Origin: Smittium mucronatum
Lineage: Eukaryota; Kickxellomycota; Harpellomycetes; Harpellales; Legeriomycetaceae
Direction of reading: 5' to 3'
Assembly (NCBI GenBank): GCA_001953115.1
Contig: LSSL01002029.1
Span: 1 to 11,008, forward strand
Length of the DNA: 11,008 nt
Shown in pieces: positions 1-8,891 of the stretch. Made by a program: the position numbers and the translations under genes. Under the pieces are notes generated by a model. That model had not been told where the DNA came from, made no database searches, and worked only from the letters and a program-made list of their open reading frames with translations. Positions within the stretch are counted from its first letter, which is position 1; each line of letters opens with the position of its first letter.

Positions 1-1340
1 CACTTTAACTATTCCTCTAATTCAATATAAGATACAGAATTATTTTAAGATTCACTGTTTTTAATATTTTTCAAAATAAGAACGTAGAGTTTATAAACTG
101 GATTTTTTATCGAAGTTCCCCGTCGTAGATTTTTATGTTAGTTTACTAATATGTTTTTTGGAAATATTTCTTTTTATTTTTCCATCTATTTTATTCAGGG
201 AGTACAAAATGTTTAATATTGTTCTATCTATACCACCTTATATTTATTTTAAAGCTTCTCAAAATTCATAAGAATGATATTTAATAAAATATAAAAACTT
301 TAAAAAAAATATGGGCAACTTTCTCATAATAACCCCCGCTTTTTTAACAGCTAAAATATATTGGAATTTTATTCAAGGGATTGGCTTTTATTAAGCTCAA
401 AATTTAAGCTCAAAATTTTTAAGAGACTGTTTTAGTGAAAATAAAAAAATAAACAGTAATAAAAATTGGATATTTTCATGTTTAAAAATATACACTAATA
501 TTTTTCACCTTCTTCATCTTAACTTCGTTTAAATTTTCTCTCTCATATTTTTTTAAGTCGTCCAAAAAATAAAATGATATCGAGTTTCAATCCACGAACT
601 ATCATGAACTCCTTCAAAATTTTCTAAACACAAAAACTAGCCAAATTAAGAAAAAAATATATATGTAGCTTTTATAAAATGTAACCCAAATCCATAAGAA
701 TATTTATATTCTTTTTTAAATAAATAAACTCTATGGTTTTTTAACCCCCCCCCCTCCAAAGTTTATAACAACTAGAAATGACTATGATTTTTTCTAAACC
801 CTAATTATTTTGCGAAATATTCAGTTTTTGTTTTAAAAAATTTAAAAATTTAAGTGCTATTTCACAAATCAAGGGGAATGGTATAATCATTGTGGGCTTT
901 TTTTTACATTATTTTCTAATTGGCATTGCAACACTATATCATAAACATATATCTTTAAAACGAAAGTTAAAAGCGGTATTCTAAAACTAATTTTAGAAAC
1001 ATAAACTTCTGGGTAATAAATAAAAAAATCACTAATCCCATACACACCAATGCTCTTTTTACCATTTGCATGGAATGACTAAAGTAACAATTTTAAATCA
1101 AACTCGGTATTTGATTCCTCACCCCAAAGTATATTGCTATCGTTTTGAAAATGTTTGTAAGAGGTTGATGTATCAGGAGTATCCAGTTTACAATCTAATT
1201 AACATCTGATTTATTCGAGTCAATTGTTGAGTTGTATATAAAAAAGAGTTCGTTAAAATTTTATCAAAAGTGAAGAATCTATGTACCTTAATGTTAACTA
1301 AAATTTAGACGTAAGTTTTTAGCAAAAAAATCCCCGGCTT
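1..1340. other. AT-rich non-coding DNA
   Basis: I find no credible coding region on either strand here. The sequence is AT-rich with many A and T runs, one 13-bp tandem duplication (391-416) and an unusual run of ten C (745-754). The only functional signal is the T7 run, on the minus strand, at its right edge, which belongs to the tRNA-like unit described separately. Confidence 0.7.
391..416. repeat. 13-bp direct tandem duplication
   Basis: TTAAGCTCAAAAT occurs twice in exact tandem (391-403 and 404-416). It is a small local duplication in AT-rich non-coding DNA with no evident function. Confidence 0.8.
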
Positions 1341-1351
1341 TTTAGAATTGG

Positions 1352-1420
1352 GCACTAAGCCTGGAATTGAAACACATGCGAACTAAATTTTCGGAATCAG
1401 ATGTCCTACTGGGCAATGTC
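1352..1420 (-). pseudogene. Degenerate tRNA-like Pol III unit (tRNA relic or SINE head)
   Basis: On the minus strand, TTGCCCAGTAGG (1416-1405) matches the Pol III A box TRGCNNARYNGG with one mismatch, and GTTTCAATTCC (1373-1363) matches the B box GGTTCRANTCC with one mismatch. They lie 31 nt apart, as in a tRNA gene. Between them, TCTGATTCCGAA resembles the 5' half of an anticodon arm with a CCG (Arg) anticodon. A T7 run (1330-1324), which could end Pol III transcription, follows about 20 nt after the unit. However the acceptor, anticodon and T stems do not pair properly, so a working tRNA is unlikely. A tRNA-derived SINE or pseudogene is the better reading. Confidence 0.4.
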
Positions 1421-1518
1421 GTTTTTGGTTAGACAGGAAGTATTTAGTGAATTAACACTACCTCACGTTTTCAGCATCAATTTTTTTAATGAGCGAAAAA
1501 AAAAAAAGAAATGATCCA

Positions 1519-1573
1519 GTGGGCTCACATCTCATCAACGGTTAAAATAATTATAAGCGAGGTGAAGGCCCAC
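1519..1573. repeat. Imperfect long hairpin
   Basis: GTGGGCTCACATCTC (1519-1533) can pair with GAGGTGAAGGCCCAC (1559-1573): six perfect pairs, three mismatches, then six pairs including one T-G wobble, around a 25-nt loop. It sits just after an A-run and is the first of several hairpins in this stretch. Confidence 0.4.
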
Positions 1574-1692
1574 AATATCATTATAGCAAATCAAATCGGA
1601 AATTAATAATCGTTGGAATGATGATTGATAATCATATATTAGTCCTATTAAAAAATCCCATAGTTGACCCCTACCTGTTGAGCTATCATGAA

Positions 1693-1717
1693 CCCTTGGC
1701 AGCCAGTTGGCTGAGGG
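1693..1717. repeat. GC-rich hairpin
   Basis: CAGCCA (1700-1705) and TGGCTG (1708-1713) form a perfect 6-bp inverted repeat around GT. CCCT (1693-1696) and AGGG (1714-1717) can extend it across a 3-nt bulge. It stands out against the surrounding AT-rich DNA. Confidence 0.5.
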
Positions 1718-1727
1718 ACGAAAAAAA

Positions 1728-1750
1728 AAAAGGCCAATGGATGGCCTTTT
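1728..1750. repeat. Perfect 9-bp hairpin after an A11 run
   Basis: AAAAGGCCA (1728-1736) and TGGCCTTTT (1742-1750) are perfect inverted repeats around the loop ATGGA. The A-tract, GC core and T-tract give it the look of a bacterial intrinsic terminator, but nothing else here is bacterial, so this is recorded only as a hairpin. Confidence 0.6.
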
Positions 1751-1889
1751 CTTATAAAAATCCGAGAAAAGTAATAATGAATGCTCATGTGATATACTCA
1801 CGAAAAAAAGTGATAAAGTAAATAAGTGGCATATCAGCAACTTAAAGTAAGATATATTTGGTTACACAATAGAATTACAAGCTATAGAG

Positions 1890-1916
1890 AAAGACCATGA
1901 TCTCAACGTGGTCTTT
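1890..1916. repeat. 10-bp hairpin with 7-nt loop
   Basis: AAAGACCATG (1890-1899) pairs with CGTGGTCTTT (1907-1916) over ten positions, one of them a T-G wobble, around the loop ATCTCAA. It is the strongest stem in the left region and is not inside a recognisable gene. Confidence 0.6.
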
Positions 1917-2197
1917 ATGACTGCATTCCAGATGTAATTGAACCCCATTATCTTAACTGCTGATAGCGGAGGCTTTGTAAAAAAGAACCTAGGTGAATGC
2001 TATTAATTAAATTCATGAGAATAGATATCACGAGAAAATACTTTTTTTTTCCAAGTATATGATGCTTAAAGCCTCTCAAAAAAGTTTGGTAGCTGATTAA
2101 AGGTGAATATTAGAAATGAATATCTGTTTTTAGATTATTTTTAATCACTTAATATAAAAAAAAAATAAGAATACTACAAGACATCAATACTGTGGGC

Positions 2198-2221
2198 ATA
2201 TATATATATATATATATATAT
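2198..2221. repeat. (AT)12 microsatellite before the channel gene
   Basis: Twelve uninterrupted AT units end 73 bases before the channel start codon. They are an ordinary length-variable microsatellite, but at this distance they could also act as a TATA-like or nucleosome-poor promoter stretch; that role is inference only. The 1917-2294 stretch around it is otherwise plain AT-rich upstream DNA. Confidence 0.85.
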
Positions 2222-2294
2222 TCTATCGCAACAATTATAACTAAAAAATTGATGTCTTTTGTAAAATAAAAATCTTCAAAAGTTGTAAAATAGA

Positions 2295-5200
2295 ATGGAA
2301 GACATTTTTGGGAATAAGAATTTGAATGTGATGGAGGATCTGTTTGGTTTTGGTGTAAAAAAGAAGAAATCTTTTGCATTTGGAGTGCCTAGATCACTTC
2401 AGCGCTTCAACTCAATTAAAACAAACGAATTGAAATTTAGGGATCAGCAAGATTTTTCTGAGCCTTCAAATAATGGGGCCTCTAGAAAAAGCACCAGCAA
2501 GAGGTTCAGAGTTGAAAATTTCGATGAACGAGAAAGCAGCTTTGGAATATTGAAGAAAGCTGTGGTAGCAAATTTAACAACAGATATTAACACCCAAATA
2601 GAATCAATTATGACCAAAGGAACTAATGGAGAAGAAGCTAGAGACTTGCCAACATCTCAACAACTTTTCAGCTTTTATCTAAACACATCTAGCTACGGAT
2701 ATAGGTGGTATCAAGCTGATGTTATTGTTAATCTAGCTATGGTTTTTTTATATATTATAAATACAACTTTCATTACAGAAACGAACAACACAGTGCCTAA
2801 ATTAATGCTAAATATTGATGCTATATTGTCAGCAATGTTATTCCTTATCTTTATTCCTCGGCTTATAATGTCGACTGATACAAGAAGGTTCATAAAATCA
2901 GATTTCTTCATAAGCAGTATGTTTACGTGCCTTACACCATGGGCTATTTTGATAAACATACACCTGAACCCCAGCGTGTACAGCGATACTTTTATGTCAT
3001 CCGGTGTTTGGTCTTTTTTGTATCCAGTACGATTTTATAGACTTAGTTACGTACTAGCGAAAATATTGAAATCCCTTAAAACTGTCTGTAACATCCGTGC
3101 GATAACTCAAATAGCTTTGCAGTCAATCGCCAATGTTGCCATCACTCTTTTGACCATAACTTCTTTCACCCATACAATGATTTATTTACAAAGAAAAAGT
3201 CCCAGTGAAGAGGTTATGGATTTTGGAGATGTACTTTTTTTCACAGCTGTAAGTTCGGTCACCGGTCTGACATCTGATGTAGCTCCTGACACACTATTTA
3301 CCAAAGGTGTTGCAGTACTCATTGTATTTTTAGGTATAGTTTGGATGCCTCCTAAAATCTCAGAGATATTAAATATGATAGAGGAAAAGACTCCAGATAA
3401 TTTAAAAGAAGCATTTATTCCTGAGCCCAATCAAAACCATGTTTTGGTTATTGGTGATCTAAGCTACAGCTCGCTAGTAGAGTTTTTAAGAGAATTTTTT
3501 TGCGAAGATCACGGTCCACAGATAGTAAACACTAAAGTCATTCTTATGAACGAAACGGGACCCGATAAAGAGTCAGAGCTACTAATTTCAGATCCATTAT
3601 ATGAAAAATCAGTATCTTTTGTTTTGGGATCGCCTACAAGAAACAAAGATCTAGATGCTGTCAGGGCCAAAGATTCCAAATCCATATTTTTGCTTAGCAA
3701 AAAAAACTCTCATCGTGACGAACCGGAGGCCGAAGACTCACATAAAGTCCTAATAAGCTTGGCAATAAGTCGATACTTGATGTCTTTGAATACAAGAGTT
3801 CCGATCTATGCACAGATTATGCTACCAGAAACATCGCTTTATCTTAGGCATCTGGCCAAAGAGGTTATTTGCATTCCGGAGTTGAGGCTTGGGATTTTAG
3901 CCCAAGGGTCTCAAGTTCCAGGATTTTCTTCTTTGCTACAAGCCTTAATGACATCAATCCCGAGTAATACAGAAAAGCAACTAATAAAGATAGTAAGAGA
4001 AAGACCAAATTTAATATGGCTAAACGAGTATATTCATGGACTAGGCCAAGAAATATATAGCACCAAGTTTTCGTCATTCTATAAGGGAATGACTTTTTCA
4101 GAAATATCAAAGTACATTTTCACGAATTATTCATCAACGCTATTTGCTATTAAAGTAGAAAATGCTGAATCCAGTTTCTATTCTTCATCAAGAGATTCAA
4201 TACTAATTAACCCTACAAACTACGTCTTAGAAGGATCTGAAATCGGGTTCATAATATCTTCAGATTCTTATGTAACACATTGTATCAGAAACGCGCCGAC
4301 TTTAGACTTTTGTGGCCATTCAGAGAATGGAGATGAAAATGAACCTTTACTTCCACAGGATGCTGGCATAAATTTCAGAGGTTTGATTTTCTTTATTATT
4401 CGGTTTTTAAAATTATTTTTAAAGCACTGAGCTTTAATTTATATGAAAAAATCTTTTTTTTTTTTTTTGATGAATTACAACTATAATTTAGGATTTGAAG
4501 AAAGCGATAGTGAAAACAACCAATATTTAAATAATTTACAATCGGCGTTTTCCTTTGGTAAAAAGGTTAAAGCAGGAAAAAAGAAGAGGAAAATTAAACA
4601 TTATAGAGGAGTTTCGTATACAAGCTATTTTGATAGCTATGATGGTGGTGGCAAATTGATAAATGATATATCGGGCGTAAAAAAATGGAGTGGTAGCAAT
4701 GAATTAAAATCTATGATGAAATTGTTCAGAGATCCGGGCTCTGCTACGATAAAAAGCTTTGAGCGGGCTTCACTCCACTCTGATCCTCAATACATTTATC
4801 CAGACAGGGAAACTAAGTCGTTCAAACATAATTTTAGCATTTTCGATATAGAGGATAATCAAAATTTGAAAATTAAAGAGGGAGAGCTACCAATAAATCT
4901 AAAAAATCATGTCGTAATATGTGTTAGTGATTCTAAATTCCCTCGCAATATGGAGTATTTATTGGGAAGTATTAGATCATCTGCACTCGGAGCCCATAAG
5001 TACGAAAATGACGGAGAAAAGACACCCTGTCATAATTATGACAGTTACTCTTCTGGGAGAAGTCAAAAATCAAATACCAGTCAGAGGATATCAAACGAAC
5101 TGGGAATAGGTGATGAGGTTGGATTGGGGCTTGAAATATTCCCTAATCCCCAGCCTATTGTATTTTTAACACAAGAGATGCCAAACGATTCCGAGAAAAA

Positions 5201-6062
5201 CTTATTGGAAAAGTTTGAAAACGTATATTTTGTAGAAGGATCGCCTTTATCAAAGTCAGATATGGTTAGATCAAGAATTATGACAGCATCTTCCGCAATA
5301 GTGCTGACGGATAGCAGTATTCCGGATAATGAAGGTCAAGATGAGGCTACTAGTCAAAAAAACAGTCTAAACATTGCAACATCAGATGCTCCATCTCTAA
5401 TAGTGGTACTTAACATAGAATCGTTAACATGTAACAATAATAATTTTATGCTATGCGTTGAGCTGAATCACAGAGAAAACATGAAATATATTGGAGAAAA
5501 TAGCCCATTGGAAATAAACAGCGAATACATCCAATCTATGCTAAGACCTTGTTTTATGAGTGGAAATTGTTATGCACCAGTAATGTTAGATACTCTCATA
5601 TGTCAATCTTTTTACAACGAAAATTTAATCCCTCTCTTAAAAAAGTTGGTATTCCCCAGAGGAAGTATTACCAAAATAGTAGAACACTCAAAAATTATTG
5701 ATGCGGGTCTATCCAAATCAGATCTACCACAGCTTTTTACCGATTCCAAAGTGCCTCAAAACAGCAATCTGTTCATGGTGCCAGTGCCAAAGATTTTTGT
5801 TGGGGGCCAGTATATGTCCTTATTTTTGGAGTTTTCGAAAAAGTTTGGTGCTTTATGCCTGGGGATTTATCGAAACAGTGATTCCGTTTTGCAGGCCAAG
5901 AAAGATAGAGGTCCCACTACTGGTCAGAGCGATTTTAATGCCTTTGATTATAACGTATACCCCACTCTATACTTTGTTGCCAATCCATCTTCTAAAACAG
6001 AACTTGTCTGGGATGATCAAATATATGTACTCTCTGGCGAGTATCCTGAATATCAACTTTGA
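2295..6062 (+). CDS. BK (Slo)-family channel alpha subunit with two RCK domains and a non-canonical pore; two exons
   Basis: Read as exons 2295-4380 and 4492-6062, giving 1218 residues, close to animal Slo1 length. Seen: a polar N-terminus (1-138) with no hydrophobic S0 segment; S1 about 139-161; S2 about 174-192; S3 about 203-222; S4 about 240-258 with R246 and R249; S5 about 272-297; pore helix and filter 310-328; S6 about 337-361; RCK1 from about 381 to 665, including EAED (478-481) and the BK hallmark VICIPELRLGILAQG (524-538); a Ser/Lys-rich linker; RCK2 from about 834, with EGSPLSKSD (944-952) and a terminal DDQIYVLSGEYP. Family knowledge: Slo tetramers are membrane K+ channels gated by voltage and Ca2+ through a cytosolic RCK ring. 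Odd: the filter is TGLTSD (323-328) instead of TVGYGD, and the acidic calcium bowl is absent. The start ATG is preceded in frame by TAA at 2286-2288 and has A at -3 and G at +4. Family assignment is firm; K+ conduction is not. Confidence 0.88.
4381..4491 (+). other. Probable spliceosomal intron (111 nt, phase 1) in the channel gene
   Basis: The channel reading frame is interrupted by TGA at 4428-4430, yet the same frame reopens at once and runs to 6062 with clear RCK2 sequence. Removing 4381-4491 (AG|GTTTGA donor, TTTAG acceptor) keeps the frame (37 codons), deletes the stop, and joins INFR to GFEESDSE through a split glycine codon. The excised part is very AT-rich, holds a 15-T tract (4454-4468) shortly before the acceptor, and would otherwise encode an implausible Phe/Ile/Lys run. 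Weak points: the donor lacks the usual GTA start and I see no good branch-point motif. An alternative donor at 4282 (GTATCA) with the same acceptor would create TGA at the junction, and one at 4272 would break the frame. Confidence 0.7.
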
Positions 6063-6965
6063 TTTATATATCATTTTTTAAAAATATGTTTTATCATATA
6101 TTTTAGGAGATATTTTTATTTGTTTCAGTTAGATTTTTTATTAATAACTTGATTTTTATTGATACTTTGCTCTGAATAAATTTGAATTGATTTGTATAAC
6201 AATCATATTTAGAGCCAATTTTTGAAATTATTAAGTATTAGATAATTAAAATTGTGTATCCTTTTTATTCAAAAATAAAAAAATTCGATAAATAAATGTT
6301 TCCTTGAACCAATTTCGGGTAAGTACGGAGCTACTAGAGTGGTGGAGGGGAGTTGGATGTAATTTATTGAAACTTTTTTTAATTTTATAATATATTTTAT
6401 TTAGCGCTTTTATATTGTAAAAAAAAATTATTTTTTATTATTGTGTTATTGTATTAATAAAAAGTAATAATTGTTATTTATAAAAATCCATTAAACTTAC
6501 GAGGAGATGGGTGTCGGAAAGATTTATTTAATTGTTGTTAAAGTTAACTTTTCCGCCAGACTGAATAGAAAACCTTTTTTTTTTTAAAAAAATGATTTTT
6601 TCATCAAAAAAAATTTAAATAACTTAAATTACAACGCTTTGTATTCCGTTTTTTTCAATTATGTAACCAGCTATTACAAATAAAATAAGTACACAAGAAA
6701 TTTATCCTACTTGCAAATATTATCTTAATAAGTATCTTATTATTAATTATTTGTTACATCAAAAGTATAGAAAAATAAATTGTAAATATTATGTAATATT
6801 ATCATCAGTAATGAAAAAGTGATTACGTAAGGCTGGGCAATATAAAAAAAAATAAGCAATTAAAAGGATGATTAGCATACAAGGAATTTATTTCTATGTA
6901 GTGCAGGTAACAAAAATTTTAGGCTTCCAAATTTGATTTAACTGAATAAGGATCGATAATAAAAA
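6063..6965. other. Spacer between convergent genes, shared 3' region
   Basis: No coding region is visible. On the plus strand AATAAA occurs at 6175-6180, 113 nt after the channel stop, and again at 6274-6279 and 6291-6296. On the minus strand AATAAA (TTTATT at 6887-6892) lies about 75 nt after the stop of the anchored-protein gene. These are plausible poly(A) signals but are cheap matches in AT-rich DNA. A G-rich patch (about 6338-6359) and a 12-bp palindrome AAAGTTAACTTT (6540-6551) are the only other structure seen. Confidence 0.6.
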
Positions 6966-8891
6966 TTAAGTCTTCTTAAACAATTTCTTGATGTCGCCGA
7001 AAAAGTGGTAAATACAAAAACCGGCACCCCCAAGTATCAAAAGCCAAATCACAAGTCCCAGCAATGAAGGCAGACCACAGCAAAATATGGATCGCTTCTT
7101 ACGCTTATTTTTGATAGGAGACCCAGGGATGTCTAAATTGCTAAAATCCTTTAAATCCGAATATTCATTATCTGGTATATTTTGTGCTAAATGTTGTGGA
7201 ATAAACTCAATCACACTCTCAACCTTGATAGCTGGGTCGTTATTTAAGGTGTACTTAGAATCCACGGGTCTAGCAGCTTTGAAATATGTTTGACCGTTAC
7301 TGGAAATATACGAACTCTCAGAGGTTGGAGTATCATACCTGGGGTATTGATTTGCCTGGAACATATCGTTAACGCGAGCAGTCCCATGGGTCATTTCTGG
7401 GTATTGATACCCAACATTTTTAGGTATTAAACGATTGGAATTGGAGTTATCACTATAAACAAATTTGGAGTCCTGGGTGCCAATTACATAAGAATCTTCC
7501 AATAAAGGTTGATTATTCACATCAAAACTTCTATACACCTGATTTTCAGTTGGAGAATGGTGATTTCTTGTAGCATCATTTAGCCTAGAAATGGGGATAT
7601 TTTTTTGGTAAGGTTTTTCGTTTCCAGGTCTGGGACGTTGCTCATAAGCGCCTACTTGAGCATTTTTTGGGGGGTAATTATACTTTGTTTGTCCATTTTC
7701 TGGTACTAAAAAGTGCCCGTTGTGAGCTCGAGAAGGAGAGATACCTTTTCTAGGATCGATTTTTCTATCTCCACTATTTGTGGGATGACGATTAGGTTTA
7801 ATTGAAAACACAGAATTGGCAATAGACGATTGATCTTTATAAATAACCTTATTATTGTTGATTTTATCATTTTCAAGTGTATTTATAGAGGTTTTTGAAT
7901 CAAAATTTTCATTTCTGTGATCACTTCTTTGGTAATTGGAAGATACAGTTACTGGAAAAGAATTTTGCTGAGTTAGAGGATTTAAATCAGCTTTTTTGTT
8001 TGTGCTAGGCAGAACTCTAATTTCTTGATCTTGGCAATAAGGCGGTAATTGATCGCTTTTATTTTGTGTGATTTTGGGGTTTATTCGAGGCTCATTAATG
8101 AACCTTGGAGGAGGTGGGTTAGGATCAGAATAGTCATAATCAATATGATAATCTTCAACCACTTCTCTGTATCTGGGGACAGTATTGGTATCAGTTGCTC
8201 TAGGAGGACTCGATTTTAAAACAAGTTTCTTTTGGGAATGAGTATCAACAGGACGTATATTCGAAATAGTAGAAATGTTACTGGTTTTAGTTGGTCTTGG
8301 GGTATTTTTGGTGACATTAATACTTTGGCTATTTGAATTGAAATTAGAGTGATTAATGTCTTTTGGTACATAGTTGTTTGCTTTTGGAGTCACTTTTTGG
8401 AATGAGTCATTTGAATTAGAAGATTGTTCCAAGGTACTATCTAGTCTAGAGCTTTTAACATTAGTTGGAGTAGCAATGAACTTGGGTGGATTTTTTTTTG
8501 AAGAATTTTTATGATCAAATCCTTTTTCTTTAAGAATTCTATTTTGGTAATCCCTGCTATGCGCTGAAAATTCGGGAGCTGTTGATAAATCTCGATTTTC
8601 GTAAGATATAGACATGGAACGTGAGATCCTACTTTTGCTTAAATCGGAATCTTTATTTGATTCTTCATCAGAGTGGTAAATGTCGGTATAAAAATCAGTG
8701 TTAACAGGAACAGCTCTTCTAGGGCGATTGGATTCAGAATGTGGATTGTTGTAGTATTTCGAAGGTATTCTAACAGATTTGAGATCCGTTTGATATACAG
8801 AAAAAGCTTTACTTTCTCTGGAATTGTTTAAATTGTATTCATCATATAGTTTGTCGGCATTATATACGGTTTCCCGATCTTTCCGGTCCAT
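6966..8891 (-). CDS. Low-complexity protein with C-terminal membrane anchor, family not recognised
   Basis: A single exon of 641 residues ending in TAA. The start is taken at the ATG at 8891-8889, which has A at -3 and G at +4; an in-frame GTG two codons upstream is not a likely eukaryotic start. Residues 1 to about 590 are polar and rich in Asn, Ser, Pro, Lys and Asp, with short proline runs (PPPPR near 258-263) and no recognisable fold, so probably disordered. The end is structured: a basic cluster KNKRKKR (594-600), a CC pair (604-605), one hydrophobic span of about 25 residues (607-631, with a GGAG motif), and a short basic tail ending KKLFKKT. This suggests a C-terminally anchored membrane protein with a large cytosolic N-terminal part; Cys palmitoylation next to the membrane is possible. 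There is no N-terminal signal peptide. It is convergent with the channel gene. The long open frame on an AT-rich background supports a real gene; its function is unknown. Confidence 0.8.
   Translation of the reverse strand: MDRKDRETVYNADKLYDEYNLNNSRESKAFSVYQTDLKSVRIPSKYYNNPHSESNRPRRAVPVNTDFYTDIYHSDEESNKDSDLSKSRISRSMSISYENRDLSTAPEFSAHSRDYQNRILKEKGFDHKNSSKKNPPKFIATPTNVKSSRLDSTLEQSSNSNDSFQKVTPKANNYVPKDINHSNFNSNSQSINVTKNTPRPTKTSNISTISNIRPVDTHSQKKLVLKSSPPRATDTNTVPRYREVVEDYHIDYDYSDPNPPPPRFINEPRINPKITQNKSDQLPPYCQDQEIRVLPSTNKKADLNPLTQQNSFPVTVSSNYQRSDHRNENFDSKTSINTLENDKINNNKVIYKDQSSIANSVFSIKPNRHPTNSGDRKIDPRKGISPSRAHNGHFLVPENGQTKYNYPPKNAQVGAYEQRPRPGNEKPYQKNIPISRLNDATRNHHSPTENQVYRSFDVNNQPLLEDSYVIGTQDSKFVYSDNSNSNRLIPKNVGYQYPEMTHGTARVNDMFQANQYPRYDTPTSESSYISSNGQTYFKAARPVDSKYTLNNDPAIKVESVIEFIPQHLAQNIPDNEYSDLKDFSNLDIPGSPIKNKRKKRSIFCCGLPSLLGLVIWLLILGGAGFCIYHFFGDIKKLFKKT

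Noticed and set aside
745..754. Run of ten C as a telomere, G-quadruplex or junction signal
   Set aside because: A single run without repeats or neighbouring G/C tracts cannot support any of these; it may be a homopolymer slip.
1674..1685. Perfect A-box match (TAGCTCAACAGG, minus strand) suggesting another tRNA
   Set aside because: No proper B box or cloverleaf follows, and a match to this degenerate motif is expected about once by chance in a window this size.
1721..1755. Rho-independent bacterial terminator
   Set aside because: The shape fits, but there is no bacterial gene upstream and the window is eukaryotic in character.
1535..1840. Overlapping short open frames on both strands (101 and 67 residues)
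   Set aside because: Their products are low in complexity and mutually antisense, they span the hairpin cluster, and no domain is recognisable; they fit chance frames.
1900..1906. Loop ATCTCAA in the 10-bp hairpin read as a tRNA-Glu (CTC) anticodon loop
   Set aside because: No D arm, T arm, A box or B box fits around it, and the stem is twice as long as an anticodon stem.
4428..4430. TGA read as an amino acid, or programmed readthrough
   Set aside because: Both the channel and its RCK2 part end at TGA with no family sequence beyond it, and the context TGA GCT is not the known CTA readthrough context; an intron explains the data better.
4443..6062. Separate gene beginning at the ATG at 4443
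   Set aside because: Its first 16 codons come from the probable intron (a Phe run from the T15 tract), and its content is the RCK2 half that the upstream frame lacks.
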